From positions 1-64,000 of the forward strand of contig NZ_JYNS01000001.1 in the NCBI RefSeq assembly GCF_000934725.1: a stretch of 64,000 nucleotides of DNA, in the 5' to 3' direction. The position numbers and the translations under genes are program-made. How positions within the stretch are numbered: position 1 is the stretch's first letter; each line of letters starts with the position of its first letter. Source of the DNA: Methyloterricola oryzae (GTDB lineage Bacteria > Pseudomonadota > Gammaproteobacteria > Methylococcales > Methylococcaceae). Positions 1 to 11,000 of this stretch are shown piece by piece. Under the pieces are notes generated by a model that saw only the letters and a list, made by a program, of their open reading frames with translations, was not told the DNA's origin and did no database searches.

Positions 1-151
1 GCGTGCTGCTGGCCTTGGGCAGGTTGACGGTGATGCCCTGCACCGTCGCCGTGGTCATGATGATGAAGATCAGCAGCAGCACATACGCCACGTCCAGCAT
101 GGGCGTAATATTGATGTCGTCATAGACCTTGCCTTCCTCGCCGACTTTCAT
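1..151 (-). CDS. ExbD/TolR-family proton-channel subunit (N-terminal part only)
   Basis: Fifty N-terminal codons are present; the rest lies beyond the window edge. The protein begins MKVGEEGKVYDDINITPML and runs into one hydrophobic helix. That helix carries the single aspartate (MLDVAYVLLL) corresponding to the proton-carrying Asp of ExbD/TolR. A GAGGG ribosome-binding site precedes the ATG. The start lies 3 nt after the stop of the ExbB-like gene, so the two are almost certainly co-translated as an ExbB-ExbD pair. Members of this family sit in the inner membrane and couple proton flow to work at the outer membrane. The partner here is unusual because the operon encodes a two-partner secretion system. 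The C-terminal periplasmic domain cannot be judged. Confidence 0.9.
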   Translation of the reverse strand, partial: MKVGEEGKVYDDINITPMLDVAYVLLLIFIIMTTATVQGITVNLPKASST

Positions 152-154
152 GGC

Positions 155-2005
155 TCAGCCCTCGCGCTGCAGGTCCGCGGCGCGCTCGGAGACCATGGCC
201 AGGAACTCGTCGGTGAACACGTGCATGTCCGCCGTCAGGTCCTTGATCTGGGTGAGCAGGTAGTTGTAGCCAAACAGGGCGGGGATGGCGACGGCCAGGC
301 CGGCGACGGTGGCGAGCAGGGCACCGGAGATGCCGGGGGCGATGGAGTTGATGTTGACGTCGCCGGTGGCGGCGATCACGGCGAAGGTGATCATCACCCC
401 CAGCACGGTGCCGAGCAGGCCCAGGAACGGCCCGCCGGAGATGGCGATGGTGAGCAACACCATGCTGCGGTTGAGTTTCTGGGATTCCCGCACCACCGCC
501 GCGTCCAGGCGCGCGCGGATGACGTTCAGCGCCTCCGGGGTCAGCATGCGATTGCTGCCACCCCGGGCCACCCGCTTCTTCAGCTCCTGCACGCCGGCAT
601 GGTAGACGTGGTAGATGGGCGAGGACTGAAAATGGTCGTGCTTGCCCACCAGGGCAGTGAGGAAATCGGAATCGGCAAACTCCTTTTCTTCCTCGCTTTC
701 GTCCTGATCCAGTGCGCCGGGATCGGAGGCGTCGATGTCGCGGTACTGCGCCAGGAAAGCCCGGTTATCCTTGCGCGCCCGGGAGATGGCCAGCCCCTTG
801 GTCACCATCACCAGGGAACTGATGACGAACATCACGCCGCATAGGGCGATGACCACCCAGCCGTCCACGGTGAGGCTCTGCAGGATGATGACGAAATAGC
901 TGGTGCCTCCGCCGCTTTCCTTGCCCTCGTCCTGGCCGAAGCTCAGCAGCGTGAAATCCGGGCTCTGGCTGCGGAATTGCAGCTTGATCCAGTCGGCGCT
1001 TCGCGCCGTCCTGGCCACCTGGATCTCGTCCAGCAAACCCACCAGGCCCTCGCCGAATCTCAATGTGGGCGTGAACGCCGCCAGGCTTACCGGCGAATGA
1101 CCGACGGGTGCCCCATCGACGTACAGATGCAAACCCGCTTTATCGGCGGTCAGCGCCACATACTGCCAGCGCCCCAAGGCCAGGTTCGCCGCGGTCGTCT
1201 GGCCCTGACCGGCCGGTCCCTGGTAGCGGGCCGTCAGGGCGGTGCCCTGTAGTTCCAGGCTCAAGCCGTTGCCGCCCTCCGAGGCGGATACCAGGCTCAC
1301 GGTCCCCTGGGGCTGGTCGATGCGCACCCAGGTTGAGAAAGTCCAGCCGGGCTCCGGCGCGATGGCCAATTGCGGCGCGGGGTTGACGCTGACGCCACCG
1401 GCCCCCGTGAACCGGGCGGCAGAACCAATCCAGCCGGCGGGCTCTGGCTGGGCCTTGGAGTCGGCCGCATGGCTGGCATAGGCGGTGGCGTCCTTGGGGA
1501 GCGCCTCGCCGTCGCCGAAATGAAACACCAAGCTCTGCGCCGTGTCGTACAGTCCCTTGCTGTCGGAGGCATCCGGCGCATTGCCATTGCCGTAATACAT
1601 CCAGAACGCGTCGCTGCTCACCCCGCCGCGCACCTGGGGCAGCTTGATCCAGACCAGAGCCTGGTCGTTGGCCGCATCCAGCCGCGCCAACGCGTGCTTC
1701 AACGGCAAGCCCTGGTTGTCGATGAAACGCAGGTCACGGCCGCCCGGCGCCAGTTCCGAGAAAAAGGCAAAGTTGCCCAGGTGCAGGCGCAACAACACCG
1801 GCACATCGGTCAGGGTGTCCTTCACGTCGGCCCCGGTGATTCCGCCATCCACGCTGATCTGCTTGCGCGAACTCCAGTGATCGTCCCACCAGGCATGGGC
1901 CAGCGGCGGACTGAGGCACAGGCAGCAGACCGCCAGCAGGCGGCACGCGGTACGGACATTCATCAGGCTCATCTCGTCAGGTCGTTCAATGGGTTTCACA
2001 GGCAT
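155..2005 (-). CDS. MotA/TolQ/ExbB proton channel protein with N-terminal DUF2341 and LamG-like region
   Basis: This 616-residue protein has a signal-like N-terminus (LLAVCCLCLSPPLAHA), then a DUF2341-type region from about 45 to 155 (starting WWDDHWSSRKQISV). A concanavalin/LamG-like region follows at about 160-355. One membrane helix lies near 375-405, then a cytoplasmic stretch, then the ExbB/TolQ core. The core has helices near 515-545 (GPFLGLLGTVLGVMITFAVI) and 560-590 (ISGALLATVAGLAVAIPALF). Ordinary ExbB is about 240 residues, so the first 370 residues are an added extracytoplasmic sensor or binding arm. Its ATG overlaps the tpsA stop by one base (TGATG), implying translational coupling; an internal ATG at residue 12 or 16 could also serve. 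The motor assignment is firm; what the LamG arm binds is unknown. Confidence 0.92.
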   Translation of the reverse strand: MPVKPIERPDEMSLMNVRTACRLLAVCCLCLSPPLAHAWWDDHWSSRKQISVDGGITGADVKDTLTDVPVLLRLHLGNFAFFSELAPGGRDLRFIDNQGLPLKHALARLDAANDQALVWIKLPQVRGGVSSDAFWMYYGNGNAPDASDSKGLYDTAQSLVFHFGDGEALPKDATAYASHAADSKAQPEPAGWIGSAARFTGAGGVSVNPAPQLAIAPEPGWTFSTWVRIDQPQGTVSLVSASEGGNGLSLELQGTALTARYQGPAGQGQTTAANLALGRWQYVALTADKAGLHLYVDGAPVGHSPVSLAAFTPTLRFGEGLVGLLDEIQVARTARSADWIKLQFRSQSPDFTLLSFGQDEGKESGGGTSYFVIILQSLTVDGWVVIALCGVMFVISSLVMVTKGLAISRARKDNRAFLAQYRDIDASDPGALDQDESEEEKEFADSDFLTALVGKHDHFQSSPIYHVYHAGVQELKKRVARGGSNRMLTPEALNVIRARLDAAVVRESQKLNRSMVLLTIAISGGPFLGLLGTVLGVMITFAVIAATGDVNINSIAPGISGALLATVAGLAVAIPALFGYNYLLTQIKDLTADMHVFTDEFLAMVSERAADLQREG

Positions 2006-5000
2006 CAGCCGCAGCCGGGCTTGCCTTCGCGCACATCGCGGATGGAACAGTCGCCAAAGCCCAGCACGTCCACCTGCAGGGGCCGCAGCAGGGAGGAATT
2101 GCTGGCGCTCACCGGGTTTGTCGCCGAGTTGCTATCCGCCTGGGCGGTGCTCTGCTGGGCCGCCTGGGCGGCGCTGGCGGCGGCACTTTCCGCGCCGGCC
2201 GGGAGCGCGGGCACCGCCACGTTGACCGTGGGCAAGCCGCTGGCCACGCCTCCCACATCGATGTTGCTGGCGCCGATGATGGCGTTCGCGGCGATGGTGA
2301 CGTTATTGCCACCGATGCCCGCCTCGGCGGCGTCCACCACACCACGGGGCGCGGCAAGCACCACATCGCCGGGGTCACGGCCGGTGGTGGTGGCGGCGGT
2401 GCGGATGCCGCTGCCGGAGACCACTGGCGGGTACTCGATGCGCAGATTGCCCTGGGCGTCGAAGGAAATGATGGGGGGCGGCGCGGCGATGGCCGACTTG
2501 GCCCCGCGCCCCGCGTCGATGTTGCCGTTGGAGGACCACACGGTGATATCGCCGCCGTCCAGGGCGAATACCCGCGACTGGTTCACCTGGAAGTCCCTGT
2601 CCACGAAGGCATTAATGGCGCCGTCACGCTGAGTGACGATGCCCAGTTGGCTGGTGGGCTTGGCCCCCGAGAAAGAGACCGCCAGCCCCGCATTCACCTC
2701 GCCTCCGGGCACCAGCAGGTTGATATCGCCGCCGTCCACGGTCTGGATGCGGCTGAACACCAGGCTGACGTCGCCCTTGAAGTCGGCGCCGCCCGGAAAC
2801 AGGCGGTCCGCGGCGGCGAACCCGGGCTCATAGTCCTTTTTCAGCCCACTGACGGCGGCCTTCTTGGCGGCATCGGACAACTGGGTGAAGAACAGGCCAA
2901 ACAGGAATTCGCGCTGCTCCGTGGGCGCAAGGCCGGCATACACCGCGGGCGCGTCGGTCTCGCTGAGGGTTCCGTCACCGCCGCGCCGGCGCAGGAAGGC
3001 GGTCAATGCGGCCCGATTGATCGTAGCGGTCGGGTCGTAGGCCTTGGCGAAGGCGTCGAAGTCGGGCGGGGATTTCACGCCCACCAGGATCGAAATGCTG
3101 GCACCCTCGTCCGGCAGCGCCGTGTTGAAGGTATTGCCCAGGGTATAGATGCCCTGGGATGTGCCCAGGTCCACGCTGCCGCCGGCATTGATCCACAACT
3201 CGCCCGGACCGGACAGCTCGATGCCGCGCACCAGGTTGAGCAGATTGCCGGCGGCGGCGCGCGGCGTGGTGAAACTCAGATCGCCCCCCATATCGAAGGT
3301 CGAGAGCCGGTATCCGGCGTGCTGCAGCTTGAAACTCACGTCGCGCAGATTGCCGCCAGCGGTAACCTCCGCCGGCGATGCGAAGCTGAACAACAGTGGA
3401 TCCTGGGCCAGGATGTTTCCCCCGGCGCGAAGCGTGGCCGGCTCGGCTGTGCTGCCGTGCAGCGGGCTGGTCGCGTGGATCAGGCTCGCGGCCCCAAAGG
3501 GATCGAGCCGTTGCGAGGCGTCAAGGAAACTGCGCGCCGGAAACGCCACGGAGGGCAGCAGGGTCGGGTCGGCATCGGACTGCAGGACCGTCACGTTGAC
3601 ACCGGCGTTGCCCGTAGTCAGGTTCCCGCCCGCTTCCAACGCGAACCGTCCCTGGGCGGAAGGCAAGGTCACCAGCGAGTGCTCGATGCCGATGCTGCCC
3701 TGGGGCGCGCTGACCTCCAGGGAGCCGGGATAGACGGCGAAGGCGCGCAGCGCGGCACCCGGCAGATCAAGGGATTCGCTGGAGGCACGCCGCGCATTGA
3801 GTGCGCTCACCAGGCCATTCACATCGTTTTGCAGTCGCACATCACCCGCCACGGAATCCAGCTTGAGCTGGCTGTCGGCGGAATAGGTGAAGAAATAGCT
3901 GGCATTGCGGCCCCCGGCAATCACGGTGGGATTGAGCACGGCGCCGATCGCGACGTCGCCCACCGCTTGCACGTCGAAATGGCTTTCACCAAGAGCCAGA
4001 ACGGAGCCCAACCCCGCTTCGTCGGTGCTGAGCGCACCGCCCGCACGGAGGGTGGCGCTGCCCCGGCCCACATAGAAGGTTCCGCCGCGCACGTCCCCTC
4101 CGGCGGTCAGGGTCAGATCTCCGCCACCGCCCACCTGTACCTGGTTGCTGAGGAAATTGGAGTCCGAAGGCACCTCAGGCCGGGCCTGCTGGCCCAGCTG
4201 CTTGCCGGTGGTCGGCAGCATCACCGACAAATCATGGACGTCGCGGCCGGCGCGCAGGTCCACGTCGCCGCCCCCCAGGGCGCCCAGATTTTGGCGAAAA
4301 CGCGAGTTGGCCAGGGGCTGCCCGTCGAAACGGATATCCGCCGCGCCCAGGGCCAGGGCCCAGGCGGTGGGTGTCTCTCCGGTGTGGGTGGGGTTGCGGC
4401 TCCAGTTGCCGGTCTCGACAAACCAGTCGTTGAAGAACTGGCCGGTGGCCGCGCCCACCAGATCGCGGCCGGCGTTGATGCGGATCGAGCCCCCTTCGAC
4501 CGGATACTCACCGTAAAAGCCGAAGGCCACGAAGGAAGGTTTCAAGCTGCCGTAACGCGCTTGTGTCTCGGCCCGGCCTGCGGTATAGAGCGCGGAGGTA
4601 TCATCGGCCAGGACAAAATCCCGCCCCGCCTGCACGTCGATGTCGCCGGTCCCGGTGCGCACCAAGGCGCCGGAAGCCAGGCTGACGTCCTTGCCCGCCA
4701 CCAGCCGGTAGCCCCAGGAGCGGTCGGACATCAGCTGGTCCTTCACCGGTATGAAGGTGCCCGCCCCCAGCAGCGCGGACACATCGATGCCGGACGGGTC
4801 GTAAGACAGAATGCCGTCGCTGAGGGAACCATCGAAGCGCAGATCGCCCGCGGCCTCCAGAACCAGCACGCCGGGCCGCCCGCCGTAACGCTGGCCCGAA
4901 AGATCCCAGCCTTGCGCGCCCAGAACCAGATCGCCCGGGCTTTGCACCGTAAGGCCGGGACGCAGCCCGCCGGGAATGCCCAGGCGGCTTTCGATGGCGT

Positions 5001-8000
5001 CGGCATGGGTCATGAAGGCCGCGGTATCCGTTTCCCAGGCCGCAGTCTCGGCGGCAGTGATCGTGCCTTCGTGAACCTCCGTGCGCACCGCCTCGACCGT
5101 GACCTGCCCGGCCTTCACCGCGCTGCGCAAATCGCCGCTCACCGCCACGTCGTCGGTGCTGCGCAGGGCCGCGAGCTGCACCGCCCCCGCCGCCGTGCCG
5201 GCATCGCCGGGTGACGCATCCAGCGCGGCGCCTGACGCAATGTCGACGCCGGCGTTGCCATCGCCATCGCCATCGGTGGCCTGCAGCCACAGCAGCCCCG
5301 CCTTACCACCGGTTCCCCGTGCCGTCACCTGGGCGGTGGAAGCCAGTTCCAGCCGGTCGCCGGCGTCGAGCAAGACCCTTGCGCCGCTGCCCTGGGCAGC
5401 GACGGTTCCGCCGATGCGCACATCACCCGCATCCGCCGCCAGACTGATGTCGTGTCCCGCCAAGCGCTGACCGGCGGCCACCACCAAATCGCCCTGGCGC
5501 ACCCGCAAGTCCAGGGTATCCCCAAAACCCGAAGCCACCAGTTGATTAAACAGGGCAGACCACGCGTCGCCCGCTTTCGCCGTTCCCTGGTCCAGGCTGA
5601 AGCTGCCCGGTGCATTGCTACCTGCGGCATTCATGCTGCCGGCAAGCTCCACCCGGCCCGACGCCTGCACTTCCAGGCCACCGCCGCGGCTACCGCCCAG
5701 TTCCAGGCTGGCCGAGGGATTGAGGAACACATCGCCGGCGGCGGCGCTGAGCGCGATGCTTCCGCCGTCACTCAGAACGGCATCGGCGCCCACCGCGCGC
5801 CCCGACACGTCGATGCGCGTGCCGGCATCCAGGCTCAGGTTGCCGCGCTCGACGCTCAGGCGCACCTGGCCGGAAGGCAGCCTGACATTGCCGGAGAAAG
5901 CGAGATTACCCGCGGCGATGTCCAAACGTCCGCCCAGGGCCGGGGCCGCCGGCGAAGCCTCGCCGGAGCGGGCCACGGACACGGCATGCCCCGAAGCCTG
6001 GATCTGGGTATTCGCCCCGGGGCCGCTGGTCCAAACCGGCGCCGTGAAGGACAGATCCACCGTCGATTGCAGGCTCCCCGCACCGGAACCGGCGATTTGC
6101 CCGGCGGCTTGAACATCGGCACTTGAAAAACCATCGACGCGATAGGCGCCGGCACCCAGCACGAAACGCTGCGCCCGCAGTTGCAGGACGCCATTGCCAT
6201 GACCGGCTTCGGCGGAAGCCGCATAGGGATTGGAGAGACTCAGGGTGTCTGCGGAAATCTGCGCAACGTCGCCCGCCGCGCCATGGCCCGCCACGCCCGC
6301 GCTGCGCCAGTCCAGACTGCCCAGATTCAGCTCGAAGCTGCCCTCGACGCCCACAGGATTGGGACTGCCCAGCACCAGGCTATCCAGATTCAAGGCGTTC
6401 AACTGGCTGGCGCTCAAGAGCAGGCCCTGCGTACGCCCGTTCGCCTCACCCAGCGCGACATGGGGCGCGGTCACCTGCAGGGAACCGCCTTTCATCGCTA
6501 GCTGGCCCTGGAAGCTGGATTCGGCGCTGGCATCCAGATTCATGGAGCCATCGGCTTCCAGCACCGCGCCGGCTGCGACCTGGAGCGACCCGCGAGTCCC
6601 GTCTCCGCCTTGCCGTTGCACCTCCGCTTGCGGACCGGCGGAGACCCGCAGCAGCGCGCTGTCACCCTCGATGTGCAATGGCTTGACTGTTTGGACAACT
6701 GCCTTGCCGGTGCCGCTGAGATGCGCGCCTTCGCCCACCTGAATGCCGTCCTGCGCGGTCAGGATCAATTCAGGAGCGGCCAGTGCCGCATCCTGGGCGA
6801 CGGTGATGTTCTGCGCCCGGGTGGCAATATTGGTAGCGTTTTCGCCGACCGAGCGCACCCCGCCTATCAGCACGCTGCCCACCTGCAGGCGGTCCAGGTC
6901 GGCGGCGGACAGCCGCACCTGGCCCGCGCCGCCGGGCGCGGCGTCGGCCACAATCTCGATACGCTGCGCGGCGATATCCAGGGCTCCCGCCCGGCCATTC
7001 TTGACAGCCGTGGCGACCACGTCTCCGGCCAGCGCCAGGGCCGACTGGGCATCGATCACCAGGCTGCCGGCATCCTGCGGCAGTTGTGCCACCGCCTGCT
7101 TCTTGCGCTCCGCCTGGGCGCTGAAAAACGCATTCCCCGTGGCCAGGTCATACTGGGCGCGAGCCCTTACCGCAGAGCGCGGCGTCACGGCGAATCCGCT
7201 CCAGCGTGCATCCCGTAAGGGCGTGCCCGCCACGCTGCGATACCCCGCGATGACCACATTGCCAAGGTCGTTGCGGAAGCGGTTGCCCGGCCCGAAATCG
7301 CGGGTGCCTGCCTGCTGCGTCACCAGAAACGCCCCCGGCAGCAGGGCATAGTGGGCGGGCAACAGGACATAATCGCCAGAAGGCAGGCCCCCGCCGCTCG
7401 CGAGATGCACGCTGTCGCCCACCTGCAGCCCCGAGGTGGGCAGTTCCAGCGGGTCCGTCGGCGCCGCGTTGCCCTGGAATCCGGGCAGCACCGCGAATTT
7501 CGGCGCCGAAGCATCGCTCTCCAGCACGTCTTTGGAGCCGCCGATGCCGGGCACGAATTCGAAGGCGAACAGGTCGCCGCCGCCGGAGCTGTCGATTTTG
7601 GCGCCAGCCTCCAATTGAACCGCGCCGGCACTGAGGTTCAACTGCTTGTCCGGCGGGGCCAGGGAAGTACCCTCGGCGCGGCTGGCATACACCAGTTTCT
7701 GGGTACCCAGGGGATAGACCCAGTCCAGTCCGCCCTGGGTGCGGCCGAAGGGAATGAGCGCGCCGCCGCCCGCGTTGGTGGTCAGGCTGCCCGGCAGCAT
7801 GTCGAGTTGGGTGGCCGCCGTCAGGCTGAGACTGCCCAAAGGTACCTTGAGCACGCCGCCCTGTTCGATCACCGGCGCCTCCATCCGCAGATAACCGCCG
7901 GCCGAAAAAACCGGGCTCGGACCGTCCCCCGGCGCGATGCGCAGGGCAGCGGTAGGGGCGTTTTCCAGCGCGATGCGGAAATCGGACAAGGTGGTGGGAT

Positions 8001-11000
8001 ACACCTGATCGGCGGCAAGGCTCAGGTCGCCGGCCATGAGGTACTCGCCGGTCAGATCACGCTGCTCCTGGGTAGTGCGTATGCCCTCCAGCCGGATGTC
8101 GCCGGTGCTGGCCAGGTCGGCCTTGCCAAAGCCCGAGAGTACCGTGGTTCCAACCAGGTCGATCAGGCCCGCGTTGGCCGTCAGGCTACCGGAACCCGTC
8201 ACCGCAACCCCGTCGCCCGGCCGGGTCTGGCGCGAACCAAGGGCGATATAGGCGGAATCCAGTTCGGCCGATGCGCGCCCGCCCTGGGGCCTGGCCTGCA
8301 GCACAGGCGAATCGAGGCGGATGCTGCGCTGGGTCTGCAACACAAGATCACCCTGCAACTCGATGCGGCCGGGAGTTGTGACGGACAGGTTGGCGAAACG
8401 GCCTTCTTCCACTTGGGATTGGGAGAGTGTCGCGATGCCGAATTCCGAAGCGGGCAAGGCCTTGCCCAAGCTCAGATCCACGGGACGGTCCGTCACCTGC
8501 ATCCCGTTGACCCGAATCACGCTGGGCGCGTCGGGAAAGGGCTGTTGTCCGGTGGACAGAGGATCGGGCTCGCTGCGAGTGAGCTTGTTCAGCTCGATTG
8601 ACAGGCTGCCGCCCGCGGCCCCGGCCACCGGCCCCGGCGCCGCCCGCAGCGTGCCTTGCAGTTGCATGCCTTCCGCCGCCCGCAGTTCGATGCTGCCGCC
8701 ATTGGATGGAACCAGCCGCCTGACGGGCAAAACCCCGCCTGCCACGCCCTGGCTGGCCACGTCAACGCGGGCGGCGGTGCCGGATACATCGATGACCGAA
8801 CCGGGAAGCAAGTTGACGAAGCCGCGGTCCGCGCGCAGGGATACCGTGCCCCCATCCAGCACATCGCCGGTGATGAGGCCGGCCGGATCGTTCATCAGCA
8901 GTGCCTGCCCAGGCGCGGCCAGGCTGGCTCCGGTTCCCAGCCAGATGCCCTGGCCGGCCAGAAATCCGGGATCGGTGCCGAAGGGCGGCGTGACCTGCAG
9001 GGCAATGTTTCCCGCCGGCGCGATGATGGACCCTTCCAGGAAAAGGCTGGTATCGGAGACCAGGCTCACGGCCCCACGCGCATCGGTGCGTATTTGTGCG
9101 CCGGGTTCAAGGCGGATGGCGGCGTCCGGCCCGCCGTCGCCATTGGTCCGGGCCAAGGTGAGCGTGAGCTTCGCAGGCTGACGCGCGGCTTCCTGCAAGG
9201 TCTCGACATGGCTGAAACGCGCGAGCGCAGCCCCGGTGCGCTGGCGGGTAAAGCCGGGGTCCAGCTCGCGATTGGCGACCACCGGACTGACCTGTGTGCC
9301 GGCCTGAACGGTGATGCCGGACCGGTTGGACGAGACCTGGAAAGTCTGGAAGCCGCCCTGGCTGAAGAAGCCGCTGGCCAGCCTCAGCCCTGCTCCGGCC
9401 GTGTCGCCCTCGCCGATGTCGACCCGCGCGGAGGCCAGGGAGAGCGTCCCACCCTGTCCGCCGCCGAGGGCATAGCCCTGCAATTGTCCGTCAAGCCGCA
9501 GGTTGGAGCCTGCCGGAGCTTCGGCAGCCAGGGTGACGCTGCCGGCATTACCAGCAGTCACTTGTCCATCCACCGCGCGCCATCCACCGCCGCTCACGTC
9601 CACCCGGCTGCCGGCCTTCATGCTGACATCGCCCTCGGCGGTCACCTGCACGCTGCCACCGTCCCGGAATACAGGGCCCAGGTAGGGCCTGGCCTGGGGG
9701 TCGGGCAGGTCATTGACCCACTGCCCGGCCACATCGATCAGCGCCGTGGGGCCCAGGTCCACTCCACCGCTGAGACGGCCCTGGGTGCTCGACGTCAGTC
9801 GCGTGGACAGTTCGACACTGGCTGCGGCGCCGCGGATGCCGCCGTCCATTTTTACTTCCCCGCCCCGGAGGGCCAGCGAGCCGGAGCCTGGCACCTGCAC
9901 CGTGACGTCGGCGGGCACGGTGACGACGCCCCCCGAAGCGATGGAGGCCTTGCCCAACCCTGCCGCCGGCATGAAATCGGCGCCCAGGACCAGAGTCGGC
10001 TGGGATGCCGAGGCATCGGCCACACCACCCAGCTGCACCGGCTGGGTGCTGTCGGGTGTCCGCGCCAGATCGATGCTCAAGTTCCCACCCGGCACGTACT
10101 GTTCCGCCTGACGCTGATGCAGCCCGCTCACCGCGCCGCCCTTCAAGCCACCTTCCAGTTCCAGGACGTTCGCTGCAATGCTGAGCGAGCCCGCCCCCTT
10201 GCCCTCGACATAGCCTGCCTCGAAGCGGCCCTGCCCACCAGCTCCCGGCACTTCCCAACGGCGGGTGAAATGCCAGGCCCGGTAGGTCTTCTCGATATCA
10301 CCGAGGATGCCGTCGTAGCGCACATCGGGGCTGGCCTCGCCGATATCCACAGTGTGGCGGTCCTGAATCAGCTGCGTGGTCTTGATGTAGCCGGGGCGGT
10401 ACAGCAGGGATCCGCCTGAGAAATCGAGCAACGATCCTTGCTGCAACAGGACGTCGCCTTCGGAGCCCAGTTTGAGGCTGCCCCCGGCCGTGCTGCGCTC
10501 GCGCACCGTGCGGCCTATGCGCTCCAGCGCGCCGCTGATATCGCCGATTGGCGTTCCCTTGCGGATGTCGACGCTTACCGTCCTGCCATTGAGGATGCCG
10601 GACTTCTGCAAGGGCGAGTCGCGCAGCTCGTTGTTGCGCAGTTCCACCTTCACCACGTTGCGTTCCATGGGCAAAGACACGCGCTTGAGGCCGGACACGT
10701 CGATGCGCGCACCCTGGTCAATGATCAGTCGGCTTTCGTTGCGGACACCCTCCGCCCCAGGCAAGTCCGGATGTTCGGTAGCGGTGATGTTCACCTGGCC
10801 TGACCGGGCCCGCAGTAGAGAGCCGGCGCACAGCTCCACCCGGTTGCCCATGATGTCGACGCGCGAGGCTTCCTGTGTCTGGCTATCCACGGCGGTGGCC
10901 TTGTCCTTGAGGTCCGGGCTGGCCTGGGTCAGGCTGCCTTCGCCCAGGATGACGCTGGCGCGGGTTCCCAGTCCGTCGCCCGTATCCTGGGCGCGGATGG

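Noticed and set aside
2647-10419. Long plus-strand frames (855, 416 and 587 codons) opposite tpsA
   Set aside because: They are antisense to a clear TPS exoprotein, have His/Gln/Arg-rich low-quality composition typical of high-GC shadows, and resemble no family.
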